A stretch of 64,000 bases of DNA from Norana najaformis (Eukaryota > Annelida > Clitellata > Crassiclitellata > Hormogastridae): positions 16,725,165-16,789,164 of the forward strand of contig OZ029927.1 in NCBI GenBank assembly GCA_964023275.1, in the 5' to 3' direction. Each line of letters begins with the position of its first letter. Within the stretch, counting starts at the first letter, position 1. Under the pieces are notes generated by a model. That model was not told where the DNA came from and searched no databases. It saw nothing but the letters and a program-made list of their open reading frames with translations. The translations under genes were made by a program, and so were the position numbers. This document shows positions 52,301-63,639 of this stretch, piece after piece.

Positions 52301-52454
52301 AAACGACAAATTTGACCAAATGACCCGTAATAAGACCCGCAGAGGGAGTTCACGAGGTCAGCCAATGATAGTCCTCCGTCGAGAAGCGCCCCCAGACGGC
52401 GGACGACGACGACGAGTTGTTAATTCCAGTCGAAAAATCACGACTTTATTGCAG

Positions 52455-52560
52455 CTCGTCGGGTAGTGCCAGTCCCAAGCCTGGATAAAGGAGGAGGGCG
52501 ACGTCAACGGCCTTTGATGCCATAAGATGTCGTTAAACTGAGGAACTACTACTATTGCTT
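52455..52560 (-). repeat. Repeat G
   Basis: Reverse complement of 35640-35765: GCGACGTCAACGGCCTTTGA, TGCCATAAGATGTCG. Confidence 0.75.
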
Positions 52561-52664
52561 CTCGTCATTCTTCGAGGCTTTTGTCGTGCGCTGAGAAGAT
52601 TTACTGAATCTTCGTCCAGTTCAACCGGAGACAATTGGAAAACAATGAATACTTATGCTATAAT

Positions 52665-52950
52665 ACTTGCGTAAATGTAAATGTGAATGTTCACGGTTTT
52701 GTGTAGCGATTGTATGTCCTCGACCCTGATCATTTTGCAGTGAATTTATCGGGCGAGATCCTTCATCATCGCTGCCCGTTTGAATGGGTGCCACTCCGTT
52801 TAAGTGATAGTCCATAATGGGTGCCACTCCTTTCGTGATAGTCCACGATTTAAATCTCTGAAATATAGCCATTGTCGGTAAGCGAACCGACATCCTCACG
52901 CACAGAGGCGCCTTGACGTACGCTTTAACCAATGAGCTAACCAGGTCGGC
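52665..52950 (-). mobile_element. SINE B, near full length with best tRNA-like head
   Basis: Minus strand: GACCTGGTTAGCTCATTGG (A box TAGCTCATTGG fits TRGYNNANNNG), GATGTCGGTTCGCTTACCG (near B box), body with a 30-bp internal duplication of the GGAGTGGCACCCATT area, and a TTTACATTTACG tail. Confidence 0.88.
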
Positions 52951-52954
52951 CTAT

Positions 52955-53425
52955 CTGTTTGTCTGCCTCCCGTCTTGTCTGTCTGATTGTCTGTTTGCCT
53001 TCCCGTCTGTCTGCCTGCCAACTTCTCTGTCTGTTTGCCTGCCTGCCAGTCTGTCTGTCTGTCTGCCTGCATGCCTATATGTCTAACTGCCAGTCTGTAT
53101 GTCTGTCTGCATGCCTATCCGTCTAACTGCCAGTCTGTATGTCTGTCTGTCTGTCTGCCTGCATGCCTATTTATCTGGCTGCCAGTCTGTATGTCTGTAT
53201 GTCTGTCTGTCTGCCTGCATGCCTATTTATCTGGCTGCCAGTCTGTATGTCTGTCTCCCTGCATGCCTGTCTGTCTGCCTGCATGCCTATTTATCTGGCT
53301 GCCAGTCTGTATGTCTGTCTCCCTGCATGCCTGTCTGTCTGCCTGCATGCCTATTTATCTGGCTGCCAGTCTGTATGTCTGTCTGTCCGTCTACCTGCCA
53401 GCCTGTACGTCTGCCTCCCCAAGGA
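52955..53425. repeat. (CTGT)n-based 54-70 bp minisatellite
   Basis: TGCATGCCTATTTATCTGGC and TGCCAGTCTGTATGTCTG recur five to six times. Confidence 0.93.
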
Positions 53426-53429
53426 CGGC

Positions 53430-54125
53430 ACAAAGCATGCTAGCCTAATGAGATGACGCCTGTCGCCTACCTTATTAATTACACCCTTGATAAGTCATTA
53501 ATTGCCAAAGGCGTACGAAATTAGGCATGTACCAACGATCCCGGAAATGCTTTCCATCTTTCCACTGCCAAGGATAAAATTACACCAACCCTAACCGTAT
53601 CCAGGGCTCGTTAGCCGGAGTACCCCTTCATTAACCACCTCAGCCACCATTCACCCCTACACCAACATTACCCTGCCATCCTTCCACCACTACCCACCCC
53701 TTCTTCACGACATCAACCCCACCACCATTGTGGGGCAAATGTCTAGCGGCATATACACAGCAAGCTCCGAGGCCCCCCACATAATCATGCGGAAATCTCT
53801 AGTCAGGAATCTACCTGTCCAAGTTCACGCGGAGATGAGTGGAAACCTGATAACTGGAGAAACAAGGCAAAGCTTACGTCACGGCCGTGACAACCGTAAG
53901 ATGTCGTTAAATAATGGCTGATCCCCAAATCACAAGCTACAAACGCATTCCACATACACACCAAGGTAATACATATTAGGCGGCTGCTTTGAATCGCTGG
54001 ATTTTCTAATAGGAAAATTCCTGTATGGAGTGAGCTGAGGTCGACGCCAACGGCCCTGACGATGTCGTCAGAAAGTGGGACTTTGTGAGGATAGAATATA
54101 CGCCGGGGTAGTTATAGGGGAATAT
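53430..54125. other. No supported feature
   Basis: Moderate-GC DNA; CCACC-rich around 53630-53730. Confidence 0.4.
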
Positions 54126-54126
54126 A

Positions 54127-54244
<118 letters not shown>

Positions 54245-54490
54245 TCTTCACCTCATGACATCACTTTCACCCCAGGTCACCGCATTGCGTCACTCCTACC
54301 CCATGTCCTCACCTCAACTACGTAGCCTTACCTCTGTCCCATGGCGGCCTTACCCCCACCACATGGCCTAATACCTTCAGTACGGCCAAACCTCAACTCC
54401 ATGGCCTCTCTTACACTGTGGTCCTACCTCTACCCTGTGGCCTCATCTGCACCTCATGACATCACTTTCACCCCAGGTCAGAATCCGGCG
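54245..54490. repeat. Degenerate CCATGGCCTCACCTC repeat
   Basis: CTCATGACATCACTTTCACC occurs at 54251 and 54452; between are diverged GGCCT..ACCTC words. Confidence 0.75.
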
Positions 54491-54644
54491 ATGGGGGTCA
54501 AGCCGGAGAGACAGCATGGTGGGTGATATGGTGGAAATCTTTGGTGATGGTGGTCACGCGATGGAGCAGAAGCGGAAGCAGGATAGGACAGGCTGAACTG
54601 TTTGCTTTTCAGTCTCAGTGAAAAGCTGCAGGAGAGAACGTTCT

Positions 54645-55012
54645 GCAGGAGGTAAAAAGAAAGAAAGGAAGGAATAGGATGAGGAGGAGGAGGAGGAAGA
54701 GGAGGAGGAAGAAAAAGGAGGAGGATGAATGAGGAGGAGGAGGAGGAGGAAGAGGAGGAGGAGGAGGAAGAAAAAGGAGGAGGAGGAATGAGGAGGAGGA
54801 GGAGGAAAAAGGAGGAAGAGGAGGAATAATGAGGAGGAAGAGGAGGAGGAGGAAAAGGAGGAGAAGGAGGAGGAAAAAGGAGGAGGAATAAGGAGGAGGA
54901 GGAATAAGGAGGAGGAAAAAGGAGGAGGAGGAAAAATGAGGAGGAGGAGGAGGAAAAAGGAGGAGGAGGAAAAAGGAGGAGGAGGAGGAGGAAGAAGAGG
55001 AGGAGTCAACAA
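54645..55012 (+). repeat. Homopurine (GGA)n tract upstream of the CpG island
   Basis: About 365 bases almost only A/G on the plus strand, ending about 50 bases before the GC-rich promoter region. Confidence 0.96.
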
Positions 55013-55039
55013 TTATTTATAGGTTGCGTCAGCTGCCTT

Positions 55040-56150
55040 TCTTTCTTCTGTCCTTCTTACCCCGCCCCCATCAAGGGGCGGGCACACGAGGTCACGGGAC
55101 ACTTATTCCCAACAAAGCAACTTCAGGGCTCTTGCTTCCCGAGATCCCTATCAGAGCCCGATCAGCGCCGAATCACTCCCTCGCACGCACACACAACACG
55201 CACACACGCCGCCGCAGAGGCTCCTCCTAGCGGCCAACGGGGCGCACTGATACCACAAGCCGCGGCAAGTGAACGCGCGCGAGAGAGACCGGTCACTTGG
55301 CTGCATTTTAATCCGACCCGCACGTACGTTGCCCTACGTATACGGTCAACCCGTACGGGAATCCCCCCCGTCCACGACCGGGGAAGACGCATCGGAAATG
55401 AGACACTCTTCCATCTTTGATGGCAGTCGAAAAGCTTTCTGGAACGGTCGTGCGCAAGCCCTTGCACTACTTCGATGGACTATTTCGATGGGCGGAGGCG
55501 TGCGCCGGCGGAGGCACGTCCTATCGCGTCTTTCGCCAGCGACGGTGCTGCCACCCTGCGGCTGTCGAGGCGCCGCAGTGTTGGCTGCGGTAGTTTGCGG
55601 TTGAGTGCTGTTTTTACCCCAGAAACAACTGCGTTGGATTACGTGTATTATTCGTCTGTGTTGGCCTCCTGCGCCCTGCGATGGGGCCGAGTCTCGGCGA
55701 TGTATTTCTACTGCTTGAAATGCCCCGATCGACGCTAGGTCGGCCGTGAAATCGACGCGGATACCCGGGCAAGAGTCTCTCGTCCGCCCGACCCGTCCGT
55801 CCGTCCGTCCGTCAGCGATCGCTGGTAATTCTGCCACGACTACTGTTGCGGCGATATCGCGACTGTTTCGGGCAGAAATCGGTCGGCCCTCAGAGCGGAA
55901 AATAACCCCGAATCGTCGGTCTCTGTGGGCCCTGGTCGATCATGGCCGACGAGGGCATGTCGCCCCCAAAGGTCGCCCTTCCACGGAGCTCCCCGGCCGC
56001 GGCGGACTGCCCTTCCGCTGCGGTCAGACGGGACAAAGCGAGGGCCGCCGCTAGGACGGGAGTACCTCGAGTGCTGGATTTTAAAGAGGATATCATCGAC
56101 GGATTTGCGATTGTAAGCTTTACGAATGCCAGGGACCTCGAGGTAAGTTT
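55040..56150 (+). promoter_or_regulatory. CpG island / promoter region of the AUTS2-like gene
   Basis: GC content and CpG density rise abruptly and persist for about 1.1 kb, in contrast to the rest of the window. It includes an inverted pair of GC boxes, CCCGCCCC-CATCAA-GGGGCGGG at 55061-55082, and contains the first coding exon. No TATA box is obvious. The transcription start is unknown. Confidence 0.85.
55942..56142 (+). CDS. AUTS2/FBRSL1-family protein, first coding exon (partial gene)
   Basis: ATG at 55942 (GATCATGG context) is the first Met after an in-frame TAA at 55903. The frame runs 67 codons to CTCGAG|GTAAGT, phase 0. The N-terminal part is Ala/Arg/Pro-rich and low complexity (MADEGMSPPKVALPRSS). 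Residues 48-60 read FKEDIIDGFAIVS. As I recall the family, an EEDIIDGFAxxSF segment is the conserved N-terminal motif of AUTS2, FBRSL1 and FBRS (homologous to insect tay), chromatin-associated regulators linked to PRC1 in vertebrates. CpG-island promoter and a first intron of at least 7.8 kb also fit AUTS2-type genes. The remaining exons lie to the right. The assignment rests on one short motif, so family level only. Confidence 0.75.
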
Positions 56151-56249
56151 TGTTAAATGTCTGCTTACTAATTTGTTTGTTGTAATTGTAATTGTAATTC
56201 GCTGCTGCTTCTAATCAAAATCTAACCTGAGAACTTCTACAGTAATATA

Positions 56250-56348
56250 GTAATCGTAATCTCGAGGTTTCTACAGCGCCCAACGAAAGCCAAGTCGCGG
56301 AAACCAGCTTATTCGAGCTCAGTCAAAACAAAATAGATAGGCAATAAT
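56250..56348 (-). mobile_element. LINE-A 3' end
   Basis: GGGCGCTGTAGAAACCTCG core on the minus strand with ATTACGATTAC tail; in AUTS2-like intron 1. Confidence 0.87.
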
Positions 56349-57498
56349 GCGTGAGGCACCAGTCGATGGTGTCTGCTAAGCAAAATCAATGTTGATGCCA
56401 GATTCCAGAGTGGGTCTGGTTGAAATCTAATCAGCTTCTAATCAGACAGTAAAGATGCAAATGTTGTCCAGAATATTCTTCTGTGAATCCGATGCTGACT
56501 GTTTACAAGCGGATAGTACAGGCAGCAGAACTCGCAGGCGAATGGATTACTTACGAAATGCACCGTATAGGAAAACATAGAGTGCGAAGCCAGACGAAAA
56601 ACAAAAGTGTTTACAGCTTGTTTACATTGTATAGCGTGAAGGTTAGAGAAACATCCGTGTTTATACACACTACTTTGGGAACTCCTCAGAAACGTGGTCC
56701 TGTGGTTTGAAAGATCTTTCAGCTGAAGCGCAGACAGAAATCCAACAACAGGACACTCTTTTAACACCCTACCATGCTAACCCCAAAGGGTGGAGAACAG
56801 AGTTCGGTTAGATGACCTGGCATTTCTTGGATGGTCTTGTACGACTTGTACAAAATGGGTTTGATGTTGCTTAACTTTATTTATTTATTTATTTATTAAA
56901 ATCACTTGCGGTGCACGCTAGGCCTGTAAATCTGATAACTTATAGCATGTGCAAGGTCAGAAAAACTTTGCTGTGCTTGCCAGTGTCTTATCTGCAGCGC
57001 CAAACTGTCACCCGTAAAAACAGAAATGTTAAGAGAATAGGAAGCATAGTAAGTAAGTAATGCATTTGTTAACTCACCATATGTCCATTGACTGAGCGAG
57101 GAGCTGTAGGCGTAAAATGTAAAAACGTAACAGAGAATGGTGAGATTTTTACACACATCAGAGTGGATTGGTGGACAAGTGTCTAGGGACGTCAATTTCA
57201 CCATGAAACCCCACCAGGAAGTGGGCAGTTGAGCTACTTGGGTCAAGCGGTTCTGGGTATTGTATTTATATCTAAGACATCAAGAAAGAATGTGAAGAAT
57301 GTTCAGATTGTTACAGAGAAGTATCCTAGAGAGATAATGTGCCAGAGTCAGTGAGTGCTGGAAATTTACCATGGAGACTAAATGTCCAGTGAATGTATGA
57401 AAGAGGGAAAATGGGATACATAGCATACTGGAAAGAGAACGTAATATGGAAATTTGTAAACAGTAAGCTGTACGGTTCATGCGCTAGAGAGGGAAGAC
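56349..57498. other. AUTS2-like intron 1, no supported feature
   Basis: Unique-looking DNA; (TTTA)n at 56876-56900. Confidence 0.5.
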
Positions 57499-57499
57499 T

Positions 57500-57930
57500 C
57501 TAAAGAGAATGTGCAAAAGACTAACAGATAGAGAGACACCAAGAGGGAGGGAGACAAACAGACAGACAGACACCAAGAAGGAGATATAGACAGACAGACA
57601 GGGGCAGACACCAAGAGGGAGATACAGACACAGATACAGACACCAAGAGGGAGATACAGACACAGATACAGGGAGGGAGGGAGACAAACAGACAGACAGA
57701 CACCAAAAAGGAGATATAGACAGACAGACAGAAACAGACACCAAGAGAGAGATACAGACACAGATACAGACACCAAGAGGGAGGGAGACAAACAGACAGA
57801 CAGACACCAAAAAGGAGATATAGACAGACAGACAGAAACAGACACCAAGAGAGAGATATAGACAGAGACACAGACAGGCAGACAGACAGAGAAACAGACA
57901 GAAAGTACAGGACCTATGTGAGAAAAATCA
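57500..57930. repeat. CAGA-type minisatellite with about 115-bp higher-order unit
   Basis: GGGAGACAAACAGACAGACA at 57550, 57674 and 57785, with CACCAAGAGGGAGATACAGA between. Confidence 0.93.
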
Positions 57931-58150
57931 CAGTACAGAGAATGCCCTAGATAGAGAGCACAATTCAAAGAATGTGCTAAAAACAGGCCAGAGAATGTGC
58001 AGAAAATAGATTAGCACAGAGAATGTGTTAAAAGGAGAGAGCAAAGTACGAGGAATATGCTGAAAAGGAGCCAAGTACAGAGACTGTATTAGAAAGAAAG
58101 AATACAATACAGAAAATATATTGTAACTGTACACCCGTAACAGGTAACGC
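57931..58150. repeat. Degenerate AGTACAGAGAATGTGCTA repeat
   Basis: About eight diverged units of 25-40 bases. Confidence 0.75.
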
Positions 58151-60605
58151 AATACAGAAATGCCGAAGAAAAAAACAGCACAGAAATGCAAAGGAACAGT
58201 GGCCGGTATAGGATCAGTGTTTCAAAAAGTCACGACTCACTGATATGAAACCCGGATCTTCAAATAACATAACTGTTCGTAAAAACTGAGTCGGAATGCA
58301 GCGGAGAAATGAGAATCCTGACGTGGCATCTTTTCGGAGTGGCCTTGCAAAGTGTAAGCCAAATGGCATTCCTAGATTTACTGCCAGTGTTCTGTCTGCA
58401 TTGTTTTTCTCGGGTTCATTCTGTTGAGGTTCGTTTGGCGAGTCAGCCAGTGCAAGTGCTTTAGCATTTTATAGCTGGAGTCTAGAAGACAACCTGAAGT
58501 GGAGGATATGCTGCAAGATCTGCAGAATTTATTCAGTGATTTATTATTTTAGTATTATTTATTATTATTGCTGTTAACCTGCTAATGTTTAGTGCACATC
58601 TCACAAGTGCGTTTGCTATTAGAAAATTGTCTGCAGAGAAACTTTCCAGCTGATCAGTGATTAAGGGTGGTGATTTATTAACAGTTCCATTGTCTTCTTT
58701 CCCCTCTGGTCTCCGTGGAAACCGGATATTGTTCCTCGTGTAGGACATCCTATCTGGACATCCTCTTTGACTTGATGCGACACTCATGAATAAGTTGGTG
58801 CCTTGCTCTTGGCTTTTAAGTACACGTTTTATATATCTTGGAGTCTGCGAATACAATTACGATCAATGGTCTTGATGAATGATGGAATATGATTTGCACT
58901 TCTTAACTGAATGAAATGAGTTGCGGTTTTCTGTGTGTACAACCTACTGCATCCGTTGAGGAAGTTGTGTTGTGAAACGTAATTGGAGGATCTGGTCCCA
59001 CCCCGGTTCTAGAAGGGCCGAGAAGTTTCTCAGGGGTAACTAAGTGGCGGAAGTCGTTATCTGAGCTTCCTTAACGCACACTCTCTGTCTGTCTGTCTGT
59101 CCCTGTCTGTCTTTGTCTGTCTCTGTGTCTGTCTCTCTGTCTTTGTGTGTTTGTCTGTATCTCTGTCTCTGTCTCTCTACTGTATTACTGTGGTCCACGG
59201 ATTTGTCCCTGGTATGGGAGGAGTGTTTGAGGGCAGGAATTGGCTAGACTGGGTTGAAACAGCTTATCTCAACATTTGCCTGCCTGCCGTGAAGCCAGTG
59301 ATAGTTTGAAAAAAATCTGGCAAGTTTAATTGGATTTGCAGTCTGCCAATTGTGTCAGTTGAAACAATGGGTCCTTTATGAGCTAGCAGGGACGTGTGAG
59401 TGTAGTTGGCTGTTGCTGTTAATTGTTATTAAATAAAGGCGATTGTTAAGTAGTTAGAATGTGTTGGTACAAAGTGGACCAGTCATAAAACTGCTTAAAT
59501 GCCTCTTAGGTGTTCCCTGGGCAGGGCAGTCTAGGTCATAGGTCATCTACGTGTTATATTTAGAAGGCCGCCCCAAGTGTACCTGGGCATAAAATGCCTT
59601 GACCTGGGTAAGGACAATAAAGCATTAGTCTGATGATGTCTGCAGCTACTCATCACGGTAGACACCTTGCACATGTTGCGTCTTCGGAGACTTCAAACCG
59701 GTGCCCAGGATCTGTGGACATTTAGGGTGAAGGTTTTACTGAGTGAATTGAGTGCTTAAGCACTGAAGTTTGGCTGTTGAGGAGGGAGTAGGGTCTTCCT
59801 GCGTTCAACGCAGGGCTGAGGTTATGACCTTCGCGGCTGAACTAAAAATGGTTATAAAATCTGGTGGCCTTGGCTAAATTTGGCTAAGTTAAAAGAATTC
59901 TGCTACCTGCTTGTTTAAATCGAAAATCTCACCCAGTGTGCCTTGGAATACAATAAATTATTTCTAATTGGCTGTTGATCGCTTTAATGGTTTACGAGAT
60001 GAAGCTACGACGCTGGCATTTGCTGTTTAATGGGGTCATATAAAAGTATCGTTGTTAATTTTGATTGCAGTCCACTCTGATGGCTTAATTGATTTGACTG
60101 TCATATCTGTAATAAGTTTGAAAATACTTGATTTTCTGACTGAATTTGGTTAGCAGTTAACATAATTCATTTGCGTTAAGATTCATTTGGTTCAAGAGTC
60201 TTTCTGAGTATGCAGATATGTATATGTTTTCAGTTATAGCTAGATAACTTTGTTATATTTGAAGAAAAAGATTTAGTTTTTGCGAATAAAAACTCATTGG
60301 AATAAAAACTCGTTGGCTGCGCAAAACTTCTTTTAAAAGCCTTCAAAAGTGGTATCAGATGGTTTCGGTTAAACCTTTTTTTGTATGTGAACATCTGTCT
60401 CTATGTCGTTTTGCCCTTTGAATGGCTTTTAGGGGCTTGGCTGCTCCCACTGGCTCTTCAGATTAGATGAAATTTCATCCCCTTTATGTCTTTTGTAGTT
60501 AAGGAATGTGAGGAGGACGGGCATAGCCTCTGTCTGACTTTGCTCTAAATTTAACAGCTGTGAAGCGACAGTAAAATAATCTTTGGTACCATTAGCAGGT
60601 ATTTT
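58151..60605. other. AUTS2-like intron 1, mostly unique
   Basis: A worn LINE-A end lies at 58775-58866 (CTCATGAATAAGTTGGTGCC to ACAATTACGATC, plus). (TGTC)n patches at 59083-59180. Otherwise nothing recognised. Confidence 0.5.
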
Positions 60606-60607
60606 TG

Positions 60608-60795
60608 CACTTATTTTGGGCTATTTATTTATTTATTTATACACGTATTTTGGGCTATTTATTTATTTATTTATACACGTATTTTGGGCTATTTATTTAT
60701 TTATTTATGCACGTATTTTGGGTTATATATTTATTTTTATGCACATATTTTGGGCTATTTATTTATTTATTTATGCACTTAATTTGAGCTATTTT
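60608..60795. repeat. 33-bp repeat, five to six copies
   Basis: TATTTTGGGCTATTTATTT unit with (TTTA)n and CACG. Confidence 0.94.
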
Positions 60796-60879
60796 TAAAC
60801 AAGTACCACGTTCAGTGTATATGTTTGAATGACTTCTTTAATGTTATTGTTATGGTTAAATGCTGAGGCCTAGACATTG

Positions 60880-61080
60880 AGGAGGAACTTATGGAGAGAA
60901 CTGAGCTGAGAATGCTGAGATGGATATTTGGGGCGTCATGAAAAGACAAGAAGAGGAAAGAATTTATAAGGCAGATGATTGGAGTGGCTTGTGGAGCGTG
61001 CAGAAAAAATGGACACTGCATTTGGGCAAGACAGATGAAAAGATGGAGGAACACGATCGAACAGGACCTCAATTCCAGCT
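60880..61080 (+). mobile_element. Decayed LINE ORF fragment
   Basis: Plus frame MERTELRMLRWIFGAS, stop, KDKKRKEFIRQMIGVACG, then WARQMKRWRNTIEQDL: recalls the RMLRWxxG..R.D..RNE.IR region found C-terminal to many non-LTR reverse transcriptases. Confidence 0.65.
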
Positions 61081-61370
61081 CGAAGGAGAGAGAGTTTAGT
61101 GTTATTGTAAATAAACTTTTAAGCAGTTCATTGATGAAAGATAAGCGCAAATCATTCAAGTTTCCTGCTTGTATTGGTACAGTATGCATCTACCAACCGC
61201 TGAAGGATGAAGGGATGAGTTAGCACCAGAGGCATGATATTTCCAGATGGTCATTCATCCAAGTACTACTCCCGCTGTACTTTGCACAACTTCACTTTCT
61301 CTGTCAGTGTTTTATTTTGATAAAACCAAACACTGCCCTGTATGGGATCTCACTTGCAGGCTAATGGTTT
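61081..61370. other. AUTS2-like intron 1, no supported feature
   Basis: Unique-looking. Confidence 0.4.
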
Positions 61371-61692
61371 CGTAATGTACTCCAATGTAATGTAATGTAA
61401 CGTTTCGTAATGTACTCCAATGGTTTCATAATGTACTCCAATGGTTTCGTAATGTACTCCAATGTAATGTAACGTTTTGTAATGTACTCCAATGGTTTCA
61501 TAATGTACTCCAGTGGTTTCATAAAGTACTCCAATGTAATGTAACGTTTTGTAATGTACTCCAATGGTTTCATAATGTACTCCAGTGGTTTCGTAATGTA
61601 CTCCAATGTAATGTAATGTTTCATAATGTACTCCAATGGTTTCATAATGTACTCCAATGTAATGTTTTGTAATTTACTCCAGTTGTTTAGTA
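61371..61692. repeat. TAATGTACTCCAATGGTTTC repeat
   Basis: About 14 copies of a 20-23 bp word, with GTAATGTAACG interludes. Confidence 0.94.
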
Positions 61693-61869
61693 ATGTGACC
61701 ACATCCCATACAATGCACTCCTCGTAAGATTCGAAGGAAAGAAAACAAAGGATGACAATGATTGGAATGGATGGACAATACAGATGAGTACAAGACAGTG
61801 CTTGAACTTAAACACGAAAACAGCACTAAATTTGACAAACGACCAACAAGACTGGAGGTCAGTTATTCG

Positions 61870-62395
61870 CACCTGTCGCCGCCAAATGACTGGAGGTGGT
61901 GGTTAGTGGTGTGGTGTGGTGTGGTGGTGGTGGTGGTGGGGTAGTCAATTCATTCCATACACCTGAATGAAACCAAGACAAAGTGGTGGTGATGGTCGTG
62001 GAGGTGGTGGTGGTAGTGGTGGTGTGGTGTGGTGTGGTGGTGGTGTGGGGTGGTGGTGGTGTTGGGGTGGTCAATTCATTCCATACACCTGAATGAAACC
62101 AAGACAAAGTGGTGGTGATGGTCGTGGAGGTGGTGGTGGTAGTGGTGGTGTGGTGTGGTGTGGTGGTGGTGTGGGGTGGTGGTGGTGTTGGGGTGGTCAA
62201 TTCATTCCAGAAACCTGAATGAAGCCAAGACAAAGTGGTGGTGATGGTGGTGGTAGTGGTGTGGGGTGGTGGTGGTGGTGTGGTGGTCAATTCATTCCAG
62301 AAACCTGAATGAAACCAAGACATAGTGGTGGTGGATGTGGTAGTGGTGTGTTGTGGTGGTGGTGTAGTGGTCTGTTCATTCAAGAAACCTGAATG
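61870..62395. repeat. (GGT)n minisatellite with a conserved spacer, four to five units
   Basis: Spacer TCAATTCATTCCA.A.ACCTG then AATGAAACCAAGACA recurs at 61946, 62071, 62196 and 62288, and worn at 62372, each followed by GTGGTGGTG sequence. Strongly G-rich on the plus strand. Confidence 0.94.
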
Positions 62396-62399
62396 AAAC

Positions 62400-63050
62400 C
62401 AAGACCAAGGATACTCATTCCCAGATGGCCTATGCCTTTTGCCATCAATGTTTCAAGTACTTCATGGACAAATACACAATAATTACTTGTAGTAATCAGC
62501 AACGCAGGGCCAGCTGAACCAGTTCTCATCCAGAGTAAGCGATAGTAAATGCATGTTCGAAGGACCTTGTGTGCAGACAGTTTTTCCCAGGCTACTCTCG
62601 AATGAATGAGTCAGCCAGTAAGCATTTGCATCGAAAGAGAAGACACTCTTTAAAGCAGGCACACTGATTGATTTTCGTGAAAATTTATTTTGATAAAGCA
62701 GCTTGCTATCGATTGAGTTTTGAGCAAAGTCATATTAAACATAAAAAGTTGAGCATCGTGATTGCTAATCGGTTCGTGATTTCACAGGCAGACATGCGTA
62801 GAGACATTTCTTTAGTGTATTGTATATAGGCCTACACGTGTCTGTATGTGTGCATACAAGTATGCAAGCATAAAAACGCAATGCACACACGTGTTATCAA
62901 TTGGTTGAAAGCGGTTCTCTCTTGCCCGAGCTGGATAGGAAGTGCTTCTAGACCTCTTGAAGAGGTGCTACATAAATTGATTGAATGATTGAATATACAC
63001 AGACTACATATCTGCGTATATATTACTATATATACACGAATATACAAAGA
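62400..63050. other. AUTS2-like intron 1, one repeat end fragment
   Basis: GAAGAGGTGCTACATAAATTG then (ATTGA)n at 62957-62995 looks like a worn LINE/SINE 3' tail (plus). No gene. Confidence 0.5.
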
Positions 63051-63054
63051 TATG

Positions 63055-63170
63055 TGCCAACTACTCCTCGTTGAGTGTGTGTGGGTGTGTGTGTTTGTAT
63101 GTGTGGGTGTTTGTGTACAATTATGTTTAAATATTGTTTTTATATGTGATGTATGTATGTATATCTGTGT
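63055..63170. repeat. (TG)n-rich patch
   Basis: GTGTGTGGGTGTGTG words. Confidence 0.85.
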
Positions 63171-63309
63171 GGGTGTATAATTACGCAGCTGTTTGGTTCC
63201 GATTTGTTGACATGTATGAGTAACTTGTGCTGCTGTGATATTTTTCTTGTTGATGATGGGAGAGACATAAGCGGCGACATAAATCAACAGAGGGATGCAG
63301 AGACAGGCA

Positions 63310-63470
63310 GAATCAGAGAGAGAGAGAGAGACAGAGAGACAGACAGATAGATAGACAGACAGACCGAGAGACAGACAGACAGACTGAGACAGAGACACGG
63401 ACAGACAGACAGACAGAGACCGAGAGAGAGACAGACAGACACAGACAGACACAGAGAGACAGAGATAAAA
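63310..63470. repeat. (GA)n/(CAGA)n array
   Basis: GAGAGA then GACAGACAGA variants. Confidence 0.95.
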
Positions 63471-63639
63471 TGAAAGGGACATGCGGGGAATGATAGTGGG
63501 AGAGAGTGACTGCAGTGTGATGATAAAGCGTAGGTTGGCGAATTAGTTGTTCCGGGCTCTTTGTGATGTTTTAATTCCCTCTGATTGATACAACAACTAA
63601 ATTTAGATCTGCTTGAATGGCAAAGAACGAACGACGAGC

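Noticed and set aside
55346-55837. 163-codon minus-strand frame in the CpG island (divergent gene)
   Set aside because: GC-rich DNA has few stops; no motif and no splice evidence, so a bidirectional gene is not supported.
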